A stretch of DNA of 64,000 bases, taken from positions 1,116,001-1,180,000 of the forward strand of contig JANQAB010000003.1 of the NCBI GenBank assembly GCA_024707265.1. Reading direction: 5' to 3'. The stretch is from Sporocytophaga sp. (lineage in GTDB: Bacteria > Bacteroidota > Bacteroidia > Cytophagales > Cytophagaceae). The position numbers were made by a program, and so were the translations under genes. The notes beneath the pieces were generated by a model. The model was not told the origin of the DNA, ran no database searches, and saw only the letters and a list, made by a program, of their open reading frames with translations. Below are positions 15,033 through 24,832 of this stretch, piece by piece. Positions within the stretch are counted from its first letter, which is position 1; each line of letters opens with the position of its first letter.

Positions 15033-15581
15033 TCATCCCATCACCTCCTCCTTCTTCCTCCTCTTATACAAATGCCACCACACCCCTATCAGCATGCCTG
15101 CGATGCCGCCCATGTAGCTGAAGTTGTGCATGGTTTCTACAGCTTTAAAAGATACAGGATCAGAGATGCCTTCTGGTAAGGAAGAAATATGATGCGTTGA
15201 ATAGATGCCGGTTAACAGTCCAGTAAGGCCGGAGAAAAAGGCAATGATCATGGTAACAAAATAAGCCTGTAAGGTATGCCTGAACATATCCTTCTGATCT
15301 TTATGCATAAAACCTGCACATCCAAGTATGATACCTAAGAGTACTCCTACTTTCCAAGTATTCTGAAAGCCAATGATAGCAGCCCCGATACGCTCGTTGC
15401 CAGGTTTTGTCCAGTTGGAAAGATCTGCTCCGAAAAACTGAGGGAATCTGAACTTAAGAAAAAATTCAGGAGAGACTGTATAAGAAATCTGATCATGCAT
15501 GGCGCCGTAAAGTCCGGCAGCCACAGGGGCTATTATCAATAGAAACACCAGAACCAGAGGTTTCATATAGTATTTATCCAT
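15033..15581 (-). CDS. Small multi-pass membrane protein of unknown function
   Basis: The 182-residue product has about four hydrophobic segments: residues 6-25, about 74-92 (VGVLLGIILGCAGF), about 106-125 (YFVTMIIAFFSGLTGLLTG) and about 150-168 (SYMGGIAGMLIGVWWHLY). It ends in a basic cytoplasmic tail (KRRKKEE). No catalytic motif is visible. It lies 24 bp downstream of the M42 peptidase gene on the same strand and may be cotranscribed with it. This is the first gene right of the cassette array, and its base use is that of the core genes beyond it. Confidence 0.7.
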   Translation of the reverse strand: MDKYYMKPLVLVFLLIIAPVAAGLYGAMHDQISYTVSPEFFLKFRFPQFFGADLSNWTKPGNERIGAAIIGFQNTWKVGVLLGIILGCAGFMHKDQKDMFRHTLQAYFVTMIIAFFSGLTGLLTGIYSTHHISSLPEGISDPVSFKAVETMHNFSYMGGIAGMLIGVWWHLYKRRKKEEVMG

Positions 15582-15605
15582 ACCGTCTCTCCTTTTAAAT
15601 TTTTA

Positions 15606-16676
15606 TTATTTTATATATCTGAAATCATGCCCGGCCGGTAGCTGAAGCAGGAATTCATACATCAGATTGATAACGTTTTCAACATCCTGTTTTGATACCA
15701 TTTCTACAGTGGTATGCATATACTTCAATGGCAGTGATATCAAGGCAGAACAAACACCGCTGTTGGAATAAGCAAATGCATCCGTATCAGTACCGGTAGC
15801 TCTGTAGGCAGAAGCACGCTGGAAAGGAATACCTTTTTCTTCTGCAGTTTTGATAATCATAGAAAGAAGATTGTTCTGCACTGCAGGACCATAAGTAAGC
15901 ACAGGCCCTTTACCACATGATAAATCTCCGCTTTGAACTTTATTGTAGGCTGGCGACTGGGTATCATGACACACATCTGTAACAATCGCCACATCAGGAT
16001 TAATTCTGTGTGCGATCATCTCTGCACCACGCAGACCGATTTCTTCCTGAACAGCATTAACGATATAAAGAGAGTAAGGAAGCTGATTGCCATTCTCCTT
16101 AATTCTTCTTGCAACTTCCGCAATCATGTAACCACCGATTCTGTTATCCAATGCTCTTCCTGCATAGAATTTATTATTCAGCTCAATGAAGTCATCTTCA
16201 AAGGTTGCCACACAACCAACATGAACACCCAGTGCCTCTACCTCTTCTTTAGACTCACAGCCCAGATCAAGGAAAAGACTTTTCATAGTAGGCGGTTTGT
16301 CGTTTTCATTATCTCTCACGTGAATGGCAGGCCATCCGAACACGCCCTTCACCATACCCTTTGAGGTATGGATATTAACCCTCTTCGACGGAGCAATGGC
16401 ATGATCCGAGCCTCCGTTTTTTCTCAGATAGATGTATCCATCCTTGGTGATGTAGTTTACAAACCATGAGATCTCATCTGCATGTGCCTCTATCACGACC
16501 TTATAGGGAGCTCCAGGATTTATAACTCCAACAACCGTTCCATAGGTATCTGTAAAATATTCATGGATAAATGGCTTGATATAATCCAGCCAAAGCTGCT
16601 GCCCCGTCCATTCGAAACCTGTGGGAGAAGCGTTGTTAAGGTACTTCTCTAAAAATGTCCTGCTCTCTTGATTCAT
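15606..16676 (-). CDS. M42-family metallo-aminopeptidase
   Basis: The 356-residue length is normal for the family of cocatalytic-metal, dodecameric aminopeptidases (FrvX/glutamyl aminopeptidase type). Metal-ligand motifs are present in order: VVIEAHADEISW (His, Asp) at about residues 59-70, AGRALDNRIGGY (Asp) near 168-179, VQEEIGLRGAEM (two Glu, one catalytic) near 210-221, AIVTDVCHD (Asp) near 230-238 and the C-terminal YMHTTVEM (His) near 317-324. There is no signal peptide, so it should act in the cytoplasm on peptides. It precedes the small membrane protein on the same strand. Confidence 0.9.
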   Translation of the reverse strand: MNQESRTFLEKYLNNASPTGFEWTGQQLWLDYIKPFIHEYFTDTYGTVVGVINPGAPYKVVIEAHADEISWFVNYITKDGYIYLRKNGGSDHAIAPSKRVNIHTSKGMVKGVFGWPAIHVRDNENDKPPTMKSLFLDLGCESKEEVEALGVHVGCVATFEDDFIELNNKFYAGRALDNRIGGYMIAEVARRIKENGNQLPYSLYIVNAVQEEIGLRGAEMIAHRINPDVAIVTDVCHDTQSPAYNKVQSGDLSCGKGPVLTYGPAVQNNLLSMIIKTAEEKGIPFQRASAYRATGTDTDAFAYSNSGVCSALISLPLKYMHTTVEMVSKQDVENVINLMYEFLLQLPAGHDFRYIK

Positions 16677-16839
16677 AATTTTATGTCTATAGTTACTCTT
16701 ATGTCTTTTAAAGGTTTAACCGGAATTAATCGTTAAAACATTATCCTTGTTAATCAATTCGTTAAAGCTTTCATTTAAACAACTGACAATATTGATAAAC
16801 AGAATCTTTCAACGGTTAATACTTTTCTAAGTTTTAAAT

Positions 16840-18390
16840 TTACAAAGGGATATTTCCGTGTTTTTTCTTTGGTCTTGCGACTGCTTTATTTTTAAGCATT
16901 TCAAAACCAGAAATCAGTTTTTTCCTGGTCTCCTCAGGCATGATGACTTCATCGATATACCCCCTGCTTGCCGCCAGATAAGGGTTGGCAAACTTATCGG
17001 TATATTCATCTATTTTCTCCTGCAACTTGGCTTCCGGATTCTGAGCAGTTGCTATTTCTCTTTTAAAGATAATCTCCGCTGCTCCTTTAGCACCCATTAC
17101 CGCTATCTCCGCAGTAGGCCATGCATAATTCAGATCAGCGCCGATGTGTTTAGAATTCATCACATCATAAGCTCCTCCGTATGCCTTCCTTGTAATGACT
17201 GTAATCCTTGGAACAGTAGCCTCAGAAAAAGCATACAGCAATTTTGCTCCATTGGTAATAATCGCATTCCACTCCTGCTGTGTTCCCGGGAGAAATCCCG
17301 GAACATCTTCCAGCACAAGCAGAGGAATGTTAAAGCAATCGCAGAAGCGAACAAACCTTGCTGCTTTGGTACTTGAATTGATATCCAGTACACCGGCCAG
17401 CACGGAAGGCTGATTCCCAACGATGCCAATACTTCTGCCTGCCAGTCTTGCAAAACCTACTACAATATTTTCTGCAAAATTCTTATGCACCTCAAAGAAA
17501 GATTCCTCATCCACAATATGCCCGATCACATCTCTCATATCATAAGGCTGATTGGGATTATCAGGAATGATTGAATTTAAAGAAGGACGGAATTCATTGC
17601 CCGGAGTGTATGCGTACGCTGGTGCGTCTTCATCACAATTCTGAGGAATGTAGCTCAACAAGGTCTTGATATAATCTAAACATTCTATTTCATTCGCACA
17701 TGCAAAATGTGTCACCCCGCTCTTCACGCTATGTGCAGAGGCTCCGCCAAGTTCTTCGGCAGTTACATTCTCATGAGTTACGGTTTTCACTACGTTTGGA
17801 CCAGTAACAAACATGTAGGAGGTATTCTCCACCATCATGATAAAATCTGTAATCGCAGGAGAATACACCGCTCCACCGGCACAAGGCCCCATAATCGCAG
17901 ATATCTGCGGTACCAATCCCGAAGCCAGGGTATTCTTATAAAAGATATCTGCATAACCTGCCAATGAAACAACTCCCTCCTGAATTCTCGCACCTCCTGA
18001 ATCGTTCAGACCGATTAAGGGAGCACCGTTTTTCATTGCAAGGTCCATTACCTTACAAATCTTTTCTGCATGTGTTTCTGACAATGAACCTCCAAACACT
18101 GTAAAGTCCTGACTGAATACATACACCAATCTTCCATTTACTTTACCGAACCCGGTAACCACGCCATCACCCAGGTACTGCTCATTTTCCAGACCAAACT
18201 CCCGGCTTCTGTGTGTCACAAACTTTCCGGTTTCCTCAAAACTTCCTTCATCCAGCAGCAATCCGATTCTTTCTCTGGCAGTAAGTTTCCCTTTGGCATG
18301 CTGAGCATCATTGCGCTCTTTGCCCCCACCTTTTATAGCATCCTGATTTTTCTTCTCAAGAAGTTCAAATTTTTCTTTGGTTGTTTTCAT
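16840..18390 (-). CDS. pccB: Acyl-CoA (propionyl-CoA) carboxylase, carboxyltransferase beta subunit
   Basis: The 516-residue product has the two crotonase-like carboxyltransferase halves of biotin-dependent acyl-CoA carboxylases. [20 protein letters not shown] at about residue 28 is the standard start. [20 protein letters not shown] forms the first oxyanion pocket, [13 protein letters not shown] follows, and the second half has [12 protein letters not shown] and [14 protein letters not shown]. The enzyme moves the carboxyl group from biotin to propionyl- or acetyl-CoA. The biotin carboxylase and carrier subunits are not adjacent, so the exact acyl substrate is inferred from similarity. The gene stands alone on the minus strand. 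Confidence 0.92.
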   Translation of the reverse strand: MKTTKEKFELLEKKNQDAIKGGGKERNDAQHAKGKLTARERIGLLLDEGSFEETGKFVTHRSREFGLENEQYLGDGVVTGFGKVNGRLVYVFSQDFTVFGGSLSETHAEKICKVMDLAMKNGAPLIGLNDSGGARIQEGVVSLAGYADIFYKNTLASGLVPQISAIMGPCAGGAVYSPAITDFIMMVENTSYMFVTGPNVVKTVTHENVTAEELGGASAHSVKSGVTHFACANEIECLDYIKTLLSYIPQNCDEDAPAYAYTPGNEFRPSLNSIIPDNPNQPYDMRDVIGHIVDEESFFEVHKNFAENIVVGFARLAGRSIGIVGNQPSVLAGVLDINSSTKAARFVRFCDCFNIPLLVLEDVPGFLPGTQQEWNAIITNGAKLLYAFSEATVPRITVITRKAYGGAYDVMNSKHIGADLNYAWPTAEIAVMGAKGAAEIIFKREIATAQNPEAKLQEKIDEYTDKFANPYLAASRGYIDEVIMPEETRKKLISGFEMLKNKAVARPKKKHGNIPL

Positions 18391-18624
18391 TTAGCTCTAA
18401 AGATAAACTTTGAATTCAAAATAAATTCTGAATCCCTGAAAATATCAAATTTCTTCTTTCTTTGGGAGAAAGCAATCAAATTTCCACAAACACACTGATA
18501 TTCAAAAAAGTAAAATTTTCATTTAAACATTTTTATAAATCCAGGCTTTAGTAATATTGGTAAATTTCATTTTCTATCCCTCAAAAACACGGGAATTGCT
18601 TATCTTGTCAGGATATTTTTATAT

Positions 18625-19567
18625 ATGGCACCTAGAAAAATTGCGGTAATCGACCTGGGAACTAACACATTTCATCTCCTGATTATAGAGACGGAATCGT
18701 GTGAGTATAAAGTCTTGTTTAAGAAAAAAACCGCTGTAAAAATCGGACAAGGGGGAATCACCAAAGGCATGATCAGTCCTGAAGCCTTTGAAAGAGCCTT
18801 TGCTACACTTTCGGAATTCCGAAGAAAAATGGATGAGTTTGGGGTAAATGAAATATTTGCGACTGGCACGAGTGCAGTAAGAAGCGCGAAAAACGGTGAA
18901 GACTTTATCAGAGAAATAAAAAGCAGATTCAACATTGCTGTTCAGGTCATCTCCGGAGAACGCGAAGCGGAGCTGATTTACCATGGAGTTAAAAATGCAC
19001 TTAACCTTGGCTCAGAGAAAAGTCTGATCATGGATATCGGTGGTGGCAGCGTAGAATTTATTATCTGCAATTCTGATAAAATTTTCTGGAAAGAGAGCTT
19101 TGAAATCGGAGCTCAAAGAATGCTGGACCTTTTCATACCTTCTGATCCTATCCAAAATGATCAGGTCAATCAGGTGATCAATTATCTGGAAGAGAAGTTA
19201 CCTGCCCTTACTGCTGCTGTCCAAATTTTTCAACCTGACCTGCTCGTCGGTTCTTCCGGAACCTTTGACACACTTGCAGACATAGATGCGCTCAGAAAAG
19301 GGATTTCATTAAACGATAAGCAAAAGGAATACTATTTACCTCTGGACAGCTTCAGACAAACCTATCAGGAGGTTCTGAAGAAAAACAGGGCTGAACGTAT
19401 GATCATTCCGGGCATGATAGAAATGCGCGTGGATATGATTGTAGTGGCCTGTATTCTCATTAACTATATAGTTGAAAAATATCAGCTTGAAAAAAATCCG
19501 GGTATCGGCCTATGCTTTGAAAGAAGGCGTCCTCGCCAAAGCGATCAACCACGAGTCGATCAGTTAA
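18625..19567 (+). pseudogene. ppx: Ppx/GppA-family phosphatase, 3' end frameshifted
   Basis: The ASKHA-type phosphatase motifs are intact: VIDLGTNTFHLLI at residues 6-18, ATGTSAVRSAKN near 80, EREAELIYHGVK near 112 and MDIGGGSVEFII near 135. Family enzymes hydrolyse polyphosphate or pppGpp. The open frame as written continues to 19614 with an Arg-rich tail (FERRRPRQSDQP) that is not family-like. The neighbouring frame reads EKIRVSAYALKEGVLAKAIN and stops at 19567, the expected end. The switch is at an A7 run, 19490-19496, where six A would keep the frame. Only the last 25 residues are affected, so the protein could still work. Confidence 0.88.
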
Positions 19568-19723
19568 AGAAAAATAACGAGCAAAATGTCCTTTTTCCCT
19601 CAAAACAGGACTAAAAAGACTACAAGAAAAAGAATTATTTTCTCTTAATGAATTTCTTATCTACATTTAGATATTAAACATTTTTTACACGTAACAACCT
19701 GGTATATAAACATTTTTAAACCA

Positions 19724-21427
19724 ATGAAAAAAATAATTTTACTTTACTTACTATTCATCTCAGTCATTTCAACAGCTCAGAAAATAGACCTGGATAAAGC
19801 CATCATCAATGTAAAGTACATGGATTTACCAAGGTCCGGAGCGCTTAATTCACTCAAGACCTATTCCGTAAATCTTTACTCCGATCCGGAATATCTTGCC
19901 AAACTTCAGCTAAAAGATGCTGACATTGAAAATGCAGTATACCTTAAGGGGTTTGATTATGTTAAGGATCCTCGTTCCTCAGATCTAGTTATGGACGTCA
20001 TCATTGATAAATACGAAACCATATCCGAATCCATTGAAAATACCACCTATGATTCGAAGGATGCTCAGGGCAAAGCGGTTCAGCTGCCAGGTTTCTATGT
20101 CTTGTCAAACATGATTGCTCCGACTTTTGTGAAGCTGACAGACAATACTAATGGAAGAGAAATTGAGAATATCGGGTTTGCAACTATTAATCAGCCGATC
20201 GTTTTTAAATCCCCGACCTTTCCATCTAAACAGGAAGCGATTAACTATATCCAGAAAATGCTTCCTTCCAAACGATACGACTATTTCATTACTACTTATA
20301 AAGGCCTTTTCAACAGCACATTTTCCAATCTTCGCACTACCTATTGTTTTCAGCCTATCAATGTGAATGACATTATGTGGAGAGTAGATCTGAAGAAGAA
20401 TCCGGAATATGCTCCATTCAATGAAGAGCTTGACAAAACAATTACAGCATTAAAAGCTGCAACCCACACTGAGTCTATTGAAGCGACAAGAACTGCCCTT
20501 GCTCCTACCTTAAAATACTGGCAGGACAATGCATCCAAAATAGATGCTACTGATAAAAAAGTGAGAAAGATCAAGTATGCCTATCTTATAAACCTTGCTG
20601 TTTCTCAGTTCTGGCTTGAGCAGCTGGATGACTGCGAAAAAACCTGTAATGAGATTATTGCAAATGATTATGATGCAGGTGATGGGAAAAGAATTCTTTC
20701 TAATGTCACTTATCTGAAAAAATGCTTTGCAACCAATAACACTGTTACCAGACACCTTGAAAGACCAGGAATGAACTCTACACTGAAGTTTCATCCGGCA
20801 GGAAACCTTCAGGTTATTGTCCGTCCTAAGCCTGTTATCCCAAGAGAGAAGCCGCCAATGGGTTATGTAGCATTGCCTGGACACATTATTGACTTTGACA
20901 ATAACAGAATTGATGGAGAACTTTGGATCTACAACCTAGAAGATGATGATTGCTTTACCTCTGAGAAACACAAAGCCCTCTTTGTAATGGACACTCCGGA
21001 CGGACAAAGAAAGCTGAACATTACAGCTGATAATACAAGCAAGCTGGTTCTTAACAAAGCGACTTTTGAATCTATAAAATACCAAAGTGGGATGAATGGA
21101 GCCGAACGCTATCAACTTTTCAGAGTGTATCATGAAAATGACAAAGTAAAGGTCTATAAGCACTATAAAACACCCATCTCTGACAATGAAGGCCTTTATC
21201 GTTTTAACATGGATTCGGGAGCAGGCATTTGCCTCATGAAAAAAAGTAACCAGAAAATGAAGTTAATGGGACATTTGCTACCTAATAAAGTAGCAGACTA
21301 TACCGCTGGTTTCTATAACGACTGCCCTGAGCTTGCAAATAAGATCAAAGCGGGAGAATATAAAAATATGCAGTCCATGGGTGCACAGGTGAGTGCAGCG
21401 GTTTTTTATGCTGAAAGCTGTAAATAA
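19724..21427 (+). CDS. Large secreted protein of unknown function
   Basis: The 567-residue product has a signal peptide (MKKIILLYLLFISVISTAQ). A region with IINVKYMDLPRSGAL follows. The middle (about residues 220-330) is helical and TPR-like (LINLAVSQFWLEQLDDCEKT, CNEIIANDYD). The C-terminal half is beta-rich (GYVALPGHIIDFDNNRIDGE, YRFNMDSGAGICLMKKSNQK). I recognise no family. The last residues AAVFYAESCK do not look like a type IX tail. It is separated from ppx by about 110 bp and followed by a hairpin at 21487-21514. Confidence 0.7.
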   Translation: MKKIILLYLLFISVISTAQKIDLDKAIINVKYMDLPRSGALNSLKTYSVNLYSDPEYLAKLQLKDADIENAVYLKGFDYVKDPRSSDLVMDVIIDKYETISESIENTTYDSKDAQGKAVQLPGFYVLSNMIAPTFVKLTDNTNGREIENIGFATINQPIVFKSPTFPSKQEAINYIQKMLPSKRYDYFITTYKGLFNSTFSNLRTTYCFQPINVNDIMWRVDLKKNPEYAPFNEELDKTITALKAATHTESIEATRTALAPTLKYWQDNASKIDATDKKVRKIKYAYLINLAVSQFWLEQLDDCEKTCNEIIANDYDAGDGKRILSNVTYLKKCFATNNTVTRHLERPGMNSTLKFHPAGNLQVIVRPKPVIPREKPPMGYVALPGHIIDFDNNRIDGELWIYNLEDDDCFTSEKHKALFVMDTPDGQRKLNITADNTSKLVLNKATFESIKYQSGMNGAERYQLFRVYHENDKVKVYKHYKTPISDNEGLYRFNMDSGAGICLMKKSNQKMKLMGHLLPNKVADYTAGFYNDCPELANKIKAGEYKNMQSMGAQVSAAVFYAESCK

Positions 21428-21486
21428 TTTATTTTAACAGAAAGTATAGGATATTATTTAGTGCCCGTTAAAGTAATAAAGCTCAT

Positions 21487-21514
21487 CCCAGACTCTTCTC
21501 CTGAAGGGTCTGGG
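21487..21514 (+). terminator. Rho-independent terminator-like hairpin after the 19724-21427 gene
   Basis: The arms CCCAGAC and GTCTGGG are perfectly complementary over seven bases with a 14-base loop that can pair further, and CATTTTAGAG follows. The T run is short, so termination may be weak. Confidence 0.6.
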
Positions 21515-21536
21515 CATTTTAGAGGATTCTTGCTGG

Positions 21537-21663
21537 TGTCATGTTGAGCTTGCGAAACATCTGAGCTTTCAAAAAAAAATGTAGTTTAGCTATCTGGCAA
21601 TTTTCTGTTTGAACCAGCAAGCATTTTTATAACTATCAGATCCTTCGCAAGCTCAGGATGACA
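21537..21663. repeat. REP-like inverted repeat
   Basis: The left arm at 21537-21562 (TGTCATGTTGAGCTTGCGAA, then ACATCT) is the inverted copy of the right arm at 21638-21663 (AGATCCTTCGCAAGCTCAGG, then ATGACA) with a few mismatches. A nested pair TTGCTGGT/ACCAGCAA surrounds part of it. The core (GAGCTTGCGAAGGATCT) is of a kind seen scattered in many Bacteroidota genomes. It fills the gene-free space between convergent genes. Confidence 0.7.
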
Positions 21664-21691
21664 CAGTAGCAGAATGATCTTCTAGCAACAT

Positions 21692-21720
21692 AAAAAAAAG
21701 GTCAGAAAATTATCCGACCT
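21692..21720 (-). terminator. Terminator of the MuiA-like gene
   Basis: On the minus strand AGGTC and GACCT arms (21716-21720 with 21699-21703) extended by inner pairs form a hairpin followed by eight T (A at 21692-21699 on the plus strand). It lies 37 bp after the stop codon of the gene ending at 21757. Confidence 0.8.
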
Positions 21721-21756
21721 CTCTTATATTAAAACAATGCTTTTATCGCAAGACAA

Positions 21757-23373
21757 CTACAACCCTCCTACCGTCTTATTCTTCGGATACTTCACCGAAT
21801 ATTTGAACAACAGCTTTTTAGTTTCTCCGGCTCCCAGGTTTAATTTCCACTGAAGCTTACCATTGTCTTTGTTATAGGCAGCTCCTCCTGTATCTATCGT
21901 CTCTACTTCTATCTGGCTGTTTTGAGAAACAGGGATCTGATCTTCAACAAGAATTTCAATGCTTTCTTTCTTTGTATTTCTCACTTCAATTTCAAAAGCA
22001 AATTCTTCTTTTTTATTCGAGCCTATGAAATTTTTCTTCGTAAAGTCTTTTAGCTTATTTCTTTTAACCACAACCTTCTTATCTCTTCCAAGAGAAAGTG
22101 ATAGCGTATCATTGGTATTGTTAACATCGATGAAAGACTCGCCAACAAAGGTTCCTTCAAAGAAGATGTTGGCATTGCCTGATAATAAATTCAGTTCATC
22201 CCAATCGGTTACATTACCTACTAAAAACGCGTCCTGATCAACCTTTGGCACAGCAGTGTATTGAAATCCTGCTTTTACTTCATGGCTTTTGATGTCCACC
22301 AGCTGAGGAGTATTTCCTGTTGGAATGGTATAAGGCAACGCAATATCAAATTCTACAGATGTGGCATTTTCAACAACAGTTGTGTAATCACTTACTGACA
22401 TTGCTGGAGCAGGGGCTCCTGCAGCATCTTCACTTTCGTATGAATTTTTAGCTTCTTTTTTCTTATAATAACTATCACCCTCACTTCGATATCTTGGAGA
22501 TCTGACAACCGGCTTAGGCTCATAGAAACTAAGATACCATGGATACAACTCCGGTTTGGTTCCGCCAAGAGTTGGATTGGATGTAGACAATTTAATCTTA
22601 ACCTTATCCCAGTCCAGGCCTGTATTTTGATAGACCTGAGCTTTATAGTTTAGCTGCACTGGCCCTTTGGTATCTTTCACTCTGATATCATACAAAGGAT
22701 ACCAACCGGCATCTGCTACCACATATTGTAGTTCAAGTTGAGCAGCTCCTCCGGATTTAGATGAAACAGAAACCGTAATTCTGCTTGTATTCTTATTTCT
22801 TTCATTAAAAAGAATATTGAACTGTCTTTGAAACCTGTCAGCTTTCTCCTGAATCACTCTCAGTTTCTCGTCATTATCAATCACCTCAATTTTAATCTCT
22901 TCAAGTCTCTCCCTGAAAAAATCAGCCACATCTTCCAATTGATCAGCAGTAACAGTTTGCTCTCCTTTTATATTCTGGTTGGCAAGAATCATTTGTTCTT
23001 CCTTGGCATACACATCGTTCAGGCTTTTCAGCTTTTTTACCTCTTTCTGATAAAAGCGGATCGAATCTTCCAGAACGATCATTTCCTTACTTTTCTTCTG
23101 AGGATCTACAAAGTTAAGTTCATGTTTCACTGCCATGATCACAAAATCACCTTTTCCTGAAACCTGAATGCTTTGTTTGTCAATACCAGCAGGGAGACCA
23201 TCTATCAAGAGCTCGTTAGAACCAGGATCCAGATGGGTATTGATTGAGCTCGTTACCTGAGCCTTACTAAGGAATACTGTAACCTGCTTTATTTCCGCTT
23301 TCAGGTTTTTCTTATCCTGTGCAAAAGCCTGAAACTGTAAAAGAATGCAGGCCATTATAAAAAATTTCTTCAT
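21757..23373 (-). CDS. MuiA-family (DUF4139) secreted protein
   Basis: The 538-residue product has a signal peptide (MKKFFIMACILLQFQAFAQ). The N-terminal DUF4140 region reads VTVFLSKAQVTSSINTHLDP and GSNELLIDGLPAGIDKQSIQ. A long coiled-coil (about residues 90-195) follows, and then the C-terminal DUF4139 beta domain from YVVADAGWYPLYDIRVKDT onward with the family element QVYQNTGLDWDKVKIKLSTS. The family is named for a mucoidy inhibitor but its biochemical role is unknown. Length and domain order are normal. The gene is alone on the minus strand with its own terminator. Confidence 0.88.
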   Translation of the reverse strand: MKKFFIMACILLQFQAFAQDKKNLKAEIKQVTVFLSKAQVTSSINTHLDPGSNELLIDGLPAGIDKQSIQVSGKGDFVIMAVKHELNFVDPQKKSKEMIVLEDSIRFYQKEVKKLKSLNDVYAKEEQMILANQNIKGEQTVTADQLEDVADFFRERLEEIKIEVIDNDEKLRVIQEKADRFQRQFNILFNERNKNTSRITVSVSSKSGGAAQLELQYVVADAGWYPLYDIRVKDTKGPVQLNYKAQVYQNTGLDWDKVKIKLSTSNPTLGGTKPELYPWYLSFYEPKPVVRSPRYRSEGDSYYKKKEAKNSYESEDAAGAPAPAMSVSDYTTVVENATSVEFDIALPYTIPTGNTPQLVDIKSHEVKAGFQYTAVPKVDQDAFLVGNVTDWDELNLLSGNANIFFEGTFVGESFIDVNNTNDTLSLSLGRDKKVVVKRNKLKDFTKKNFIGSNKKEEFAFEIEVRNTKKESIEILVEDQIPVSQNSQIEVETIDTGGAAYNKDNGKLQWKLNLGAGETKKLLFKYSVKYPKNKTVGGL

Positions 23374-23635
23374 ACTAATTTGGAATTACTATCTGATAAT
23401 TTTCTTATGAATATCGGCAATCAAATTCAATACTTATTATAACCAAACAACCTATATTTTGATATATGCTAAAAGGTAAATGTAAAGCTATTCAAAAGTT
23501 TCTTTTAAAAGCAATCGATATACCATAAAAAACACAATTCTATCAACGCTCTTAAGAGCATTATTAGTGGATCTCTAAAATTTTTTATAGAAATTTTTCT
23601 ATTAATTTGATAGTTTAGCAGACAAATTTAGCATT

Positions 23636-24700
23636 ATGTACGCCTACCATCAATTACTTTCCTTTACTGAAAATATTCTTAAAAAAATGGGATGCCCAGA
23701 GGCAGACGCCCAACTTGGAGCTAAGGTTTTATTATCTGCCGATCTCAGAGGAGTTGATTCTCACGGAGTAGCAAGACTTTCCGGATATGTAAGACTCTGG
23801 GAAGCCGGAAGAATAAATGCCAACCCTAAACTTAAAATAGTTCACGAAACACCATCGACAGCAGTAGTAGATGGTGACAAAGGGCTAGGCCTCGTGATTG
23901 CTCCACAAGCCATGCAGATTGCCATAGAGAAAGCAGAAAAAGCCGGAACAGGATGGGTATCAGTAAAAAACTCAAACCACTTTGGCATTGCCGGTTATCA
24001 CGCCATGATGGGTCTGGAGAAAGATATGATTGGTATTGCAATGACGAATGCTAGTCCGCTCGTAGCGCCTACATACTCTTTAGAAAGATTACTGGGAACC
24101 AACCCCATAGCTGTTTCCATACCAGCGGACAAGCAACCTCCTTTTGTAGCTGACTTTGCAACTACAACTGCTGCGAATGGCAAACTTGAAATCCTTCAGA
24201 GAAAAAATCTTGAAGCCCCATACGGATGGATCCAGAACAGAGAAGGAGCACAAAGCACAAACCCACATGAATTAAAAGACGGCGGTGCCCTATTACCACT
24301 GGGTGGAGACAGAGAACACGGCAGCCACAAAGGTTATTGCCTTGGAGCAATAGTTGATATTTTTTCAGCAGTCTTTTCCGGAGCCAACTACGGACCATGG
24401 GTTCCACCATTCGTTAGCTTCCTTGCCCCACCTGCAGATCCTGTCGGAGAAGGCATAGGACATTTCTTTGGAGCAATGCGCATAGACGCCTGGAGACCAA
24501 AAGAAGAATTCAAATCACACATGGACAACTGGATCTCGAGATTCAGATCAGCAAAAGCAATAGAAGGAGAAAAAGTCCTTATTCCCGGAGACCCCGAAAG
24601 AGAGATGGAAGCAGAAAGAATGGAAAAGGGAATACCATTGTTAGCTCCTGTAGAAAAGGACCTGAAGGAGCTTGGAGCAAGGTTTGGAGTGGAACTTTAA
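23636..24700 (+). CDS. Ldh-family (malate/L-lactate dehydrogenase type) NAD(P)-dependent oxidoreductase
   Basis: The 354-residue length and fold markers fit the family that is separate from classical lactate and malate dehydrogenases. LLSADLRGVDSHGVARLSGY carries the catalytic His. VSVKNSNHFGIAGYHAMMGL, IGIAMTNASPLVAP and LLGTNPIAVSIPA form the cofactor region, and GGDREHGSHKGYCLGAIVDI is the second signature. Members reduce 2-keto acids such as malate/oxaloacetate, ureidoglycolate or diketogulonate. The substrate here cannot be read from sequence. The gene has no partner on its strand. An AT-rich inverted repeat follows it. Confidence 0.9.
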   Translation: MYAYHQLLSFTENILKKMGCPEADAQLGAKVLLSADLRGVDSHGVARLSGYVRLWEAGRINANPKLKIVHETPSTAVVDGDKGLGLVIAPQAMQIAIEKAEKAGTGWVSVKNSNHFGIAGYHAMMGLEKDMIGIAMTNASPLVAPTYSLERLLGTNPIAVSIPADKQPPFVADFATTTAANGKLEILQRKNLEAPYGWIQNREGAQSTNPHELKDGGALLPLGGDREHGSHKGYCLGAIVDIFSAVFSGANYGPWVPPFVSFLAPPADPVGEGIGHFFGAMRIDAWRPKEEFKSHMDNWISRFRSAKAIEGEKVLIPGDPEREMEAERMEKGIPLLAPVEKDLKELGARFGVEL

Positions 24701-24832
24701 TAAAGCTTAAAGCGGAAAGCGAAAAGCTTAAAGTACTTTGATAAAGCGGAAATCTGAATGCATAAAGCTTAAAAGTTTTTAACGCGAAGAACCTTTTACT
24801 TTCAGCTTTTCGCTTTAAGCTTTCCGCTCATT
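24701..24832. repeat. Inverted repeat of AAGCTT/GCGGAAAG units between convergent genes
   Basis: Left units AAAGCTTAAAGCGGAAAGCG and AAAAGCTTAAAG near 24702-24733 face right units CTTTCAGCTTTTCGCTTTAA and GCTTTCCGCTC near 24797-24830. They share a 12-base GCTTTTCGCTTT core in opposite orientation. The right part overlaps the 3' end of the WG gene. It may work as a two-way terminator or be a small dispersed repeat. Confidence 0.55.
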
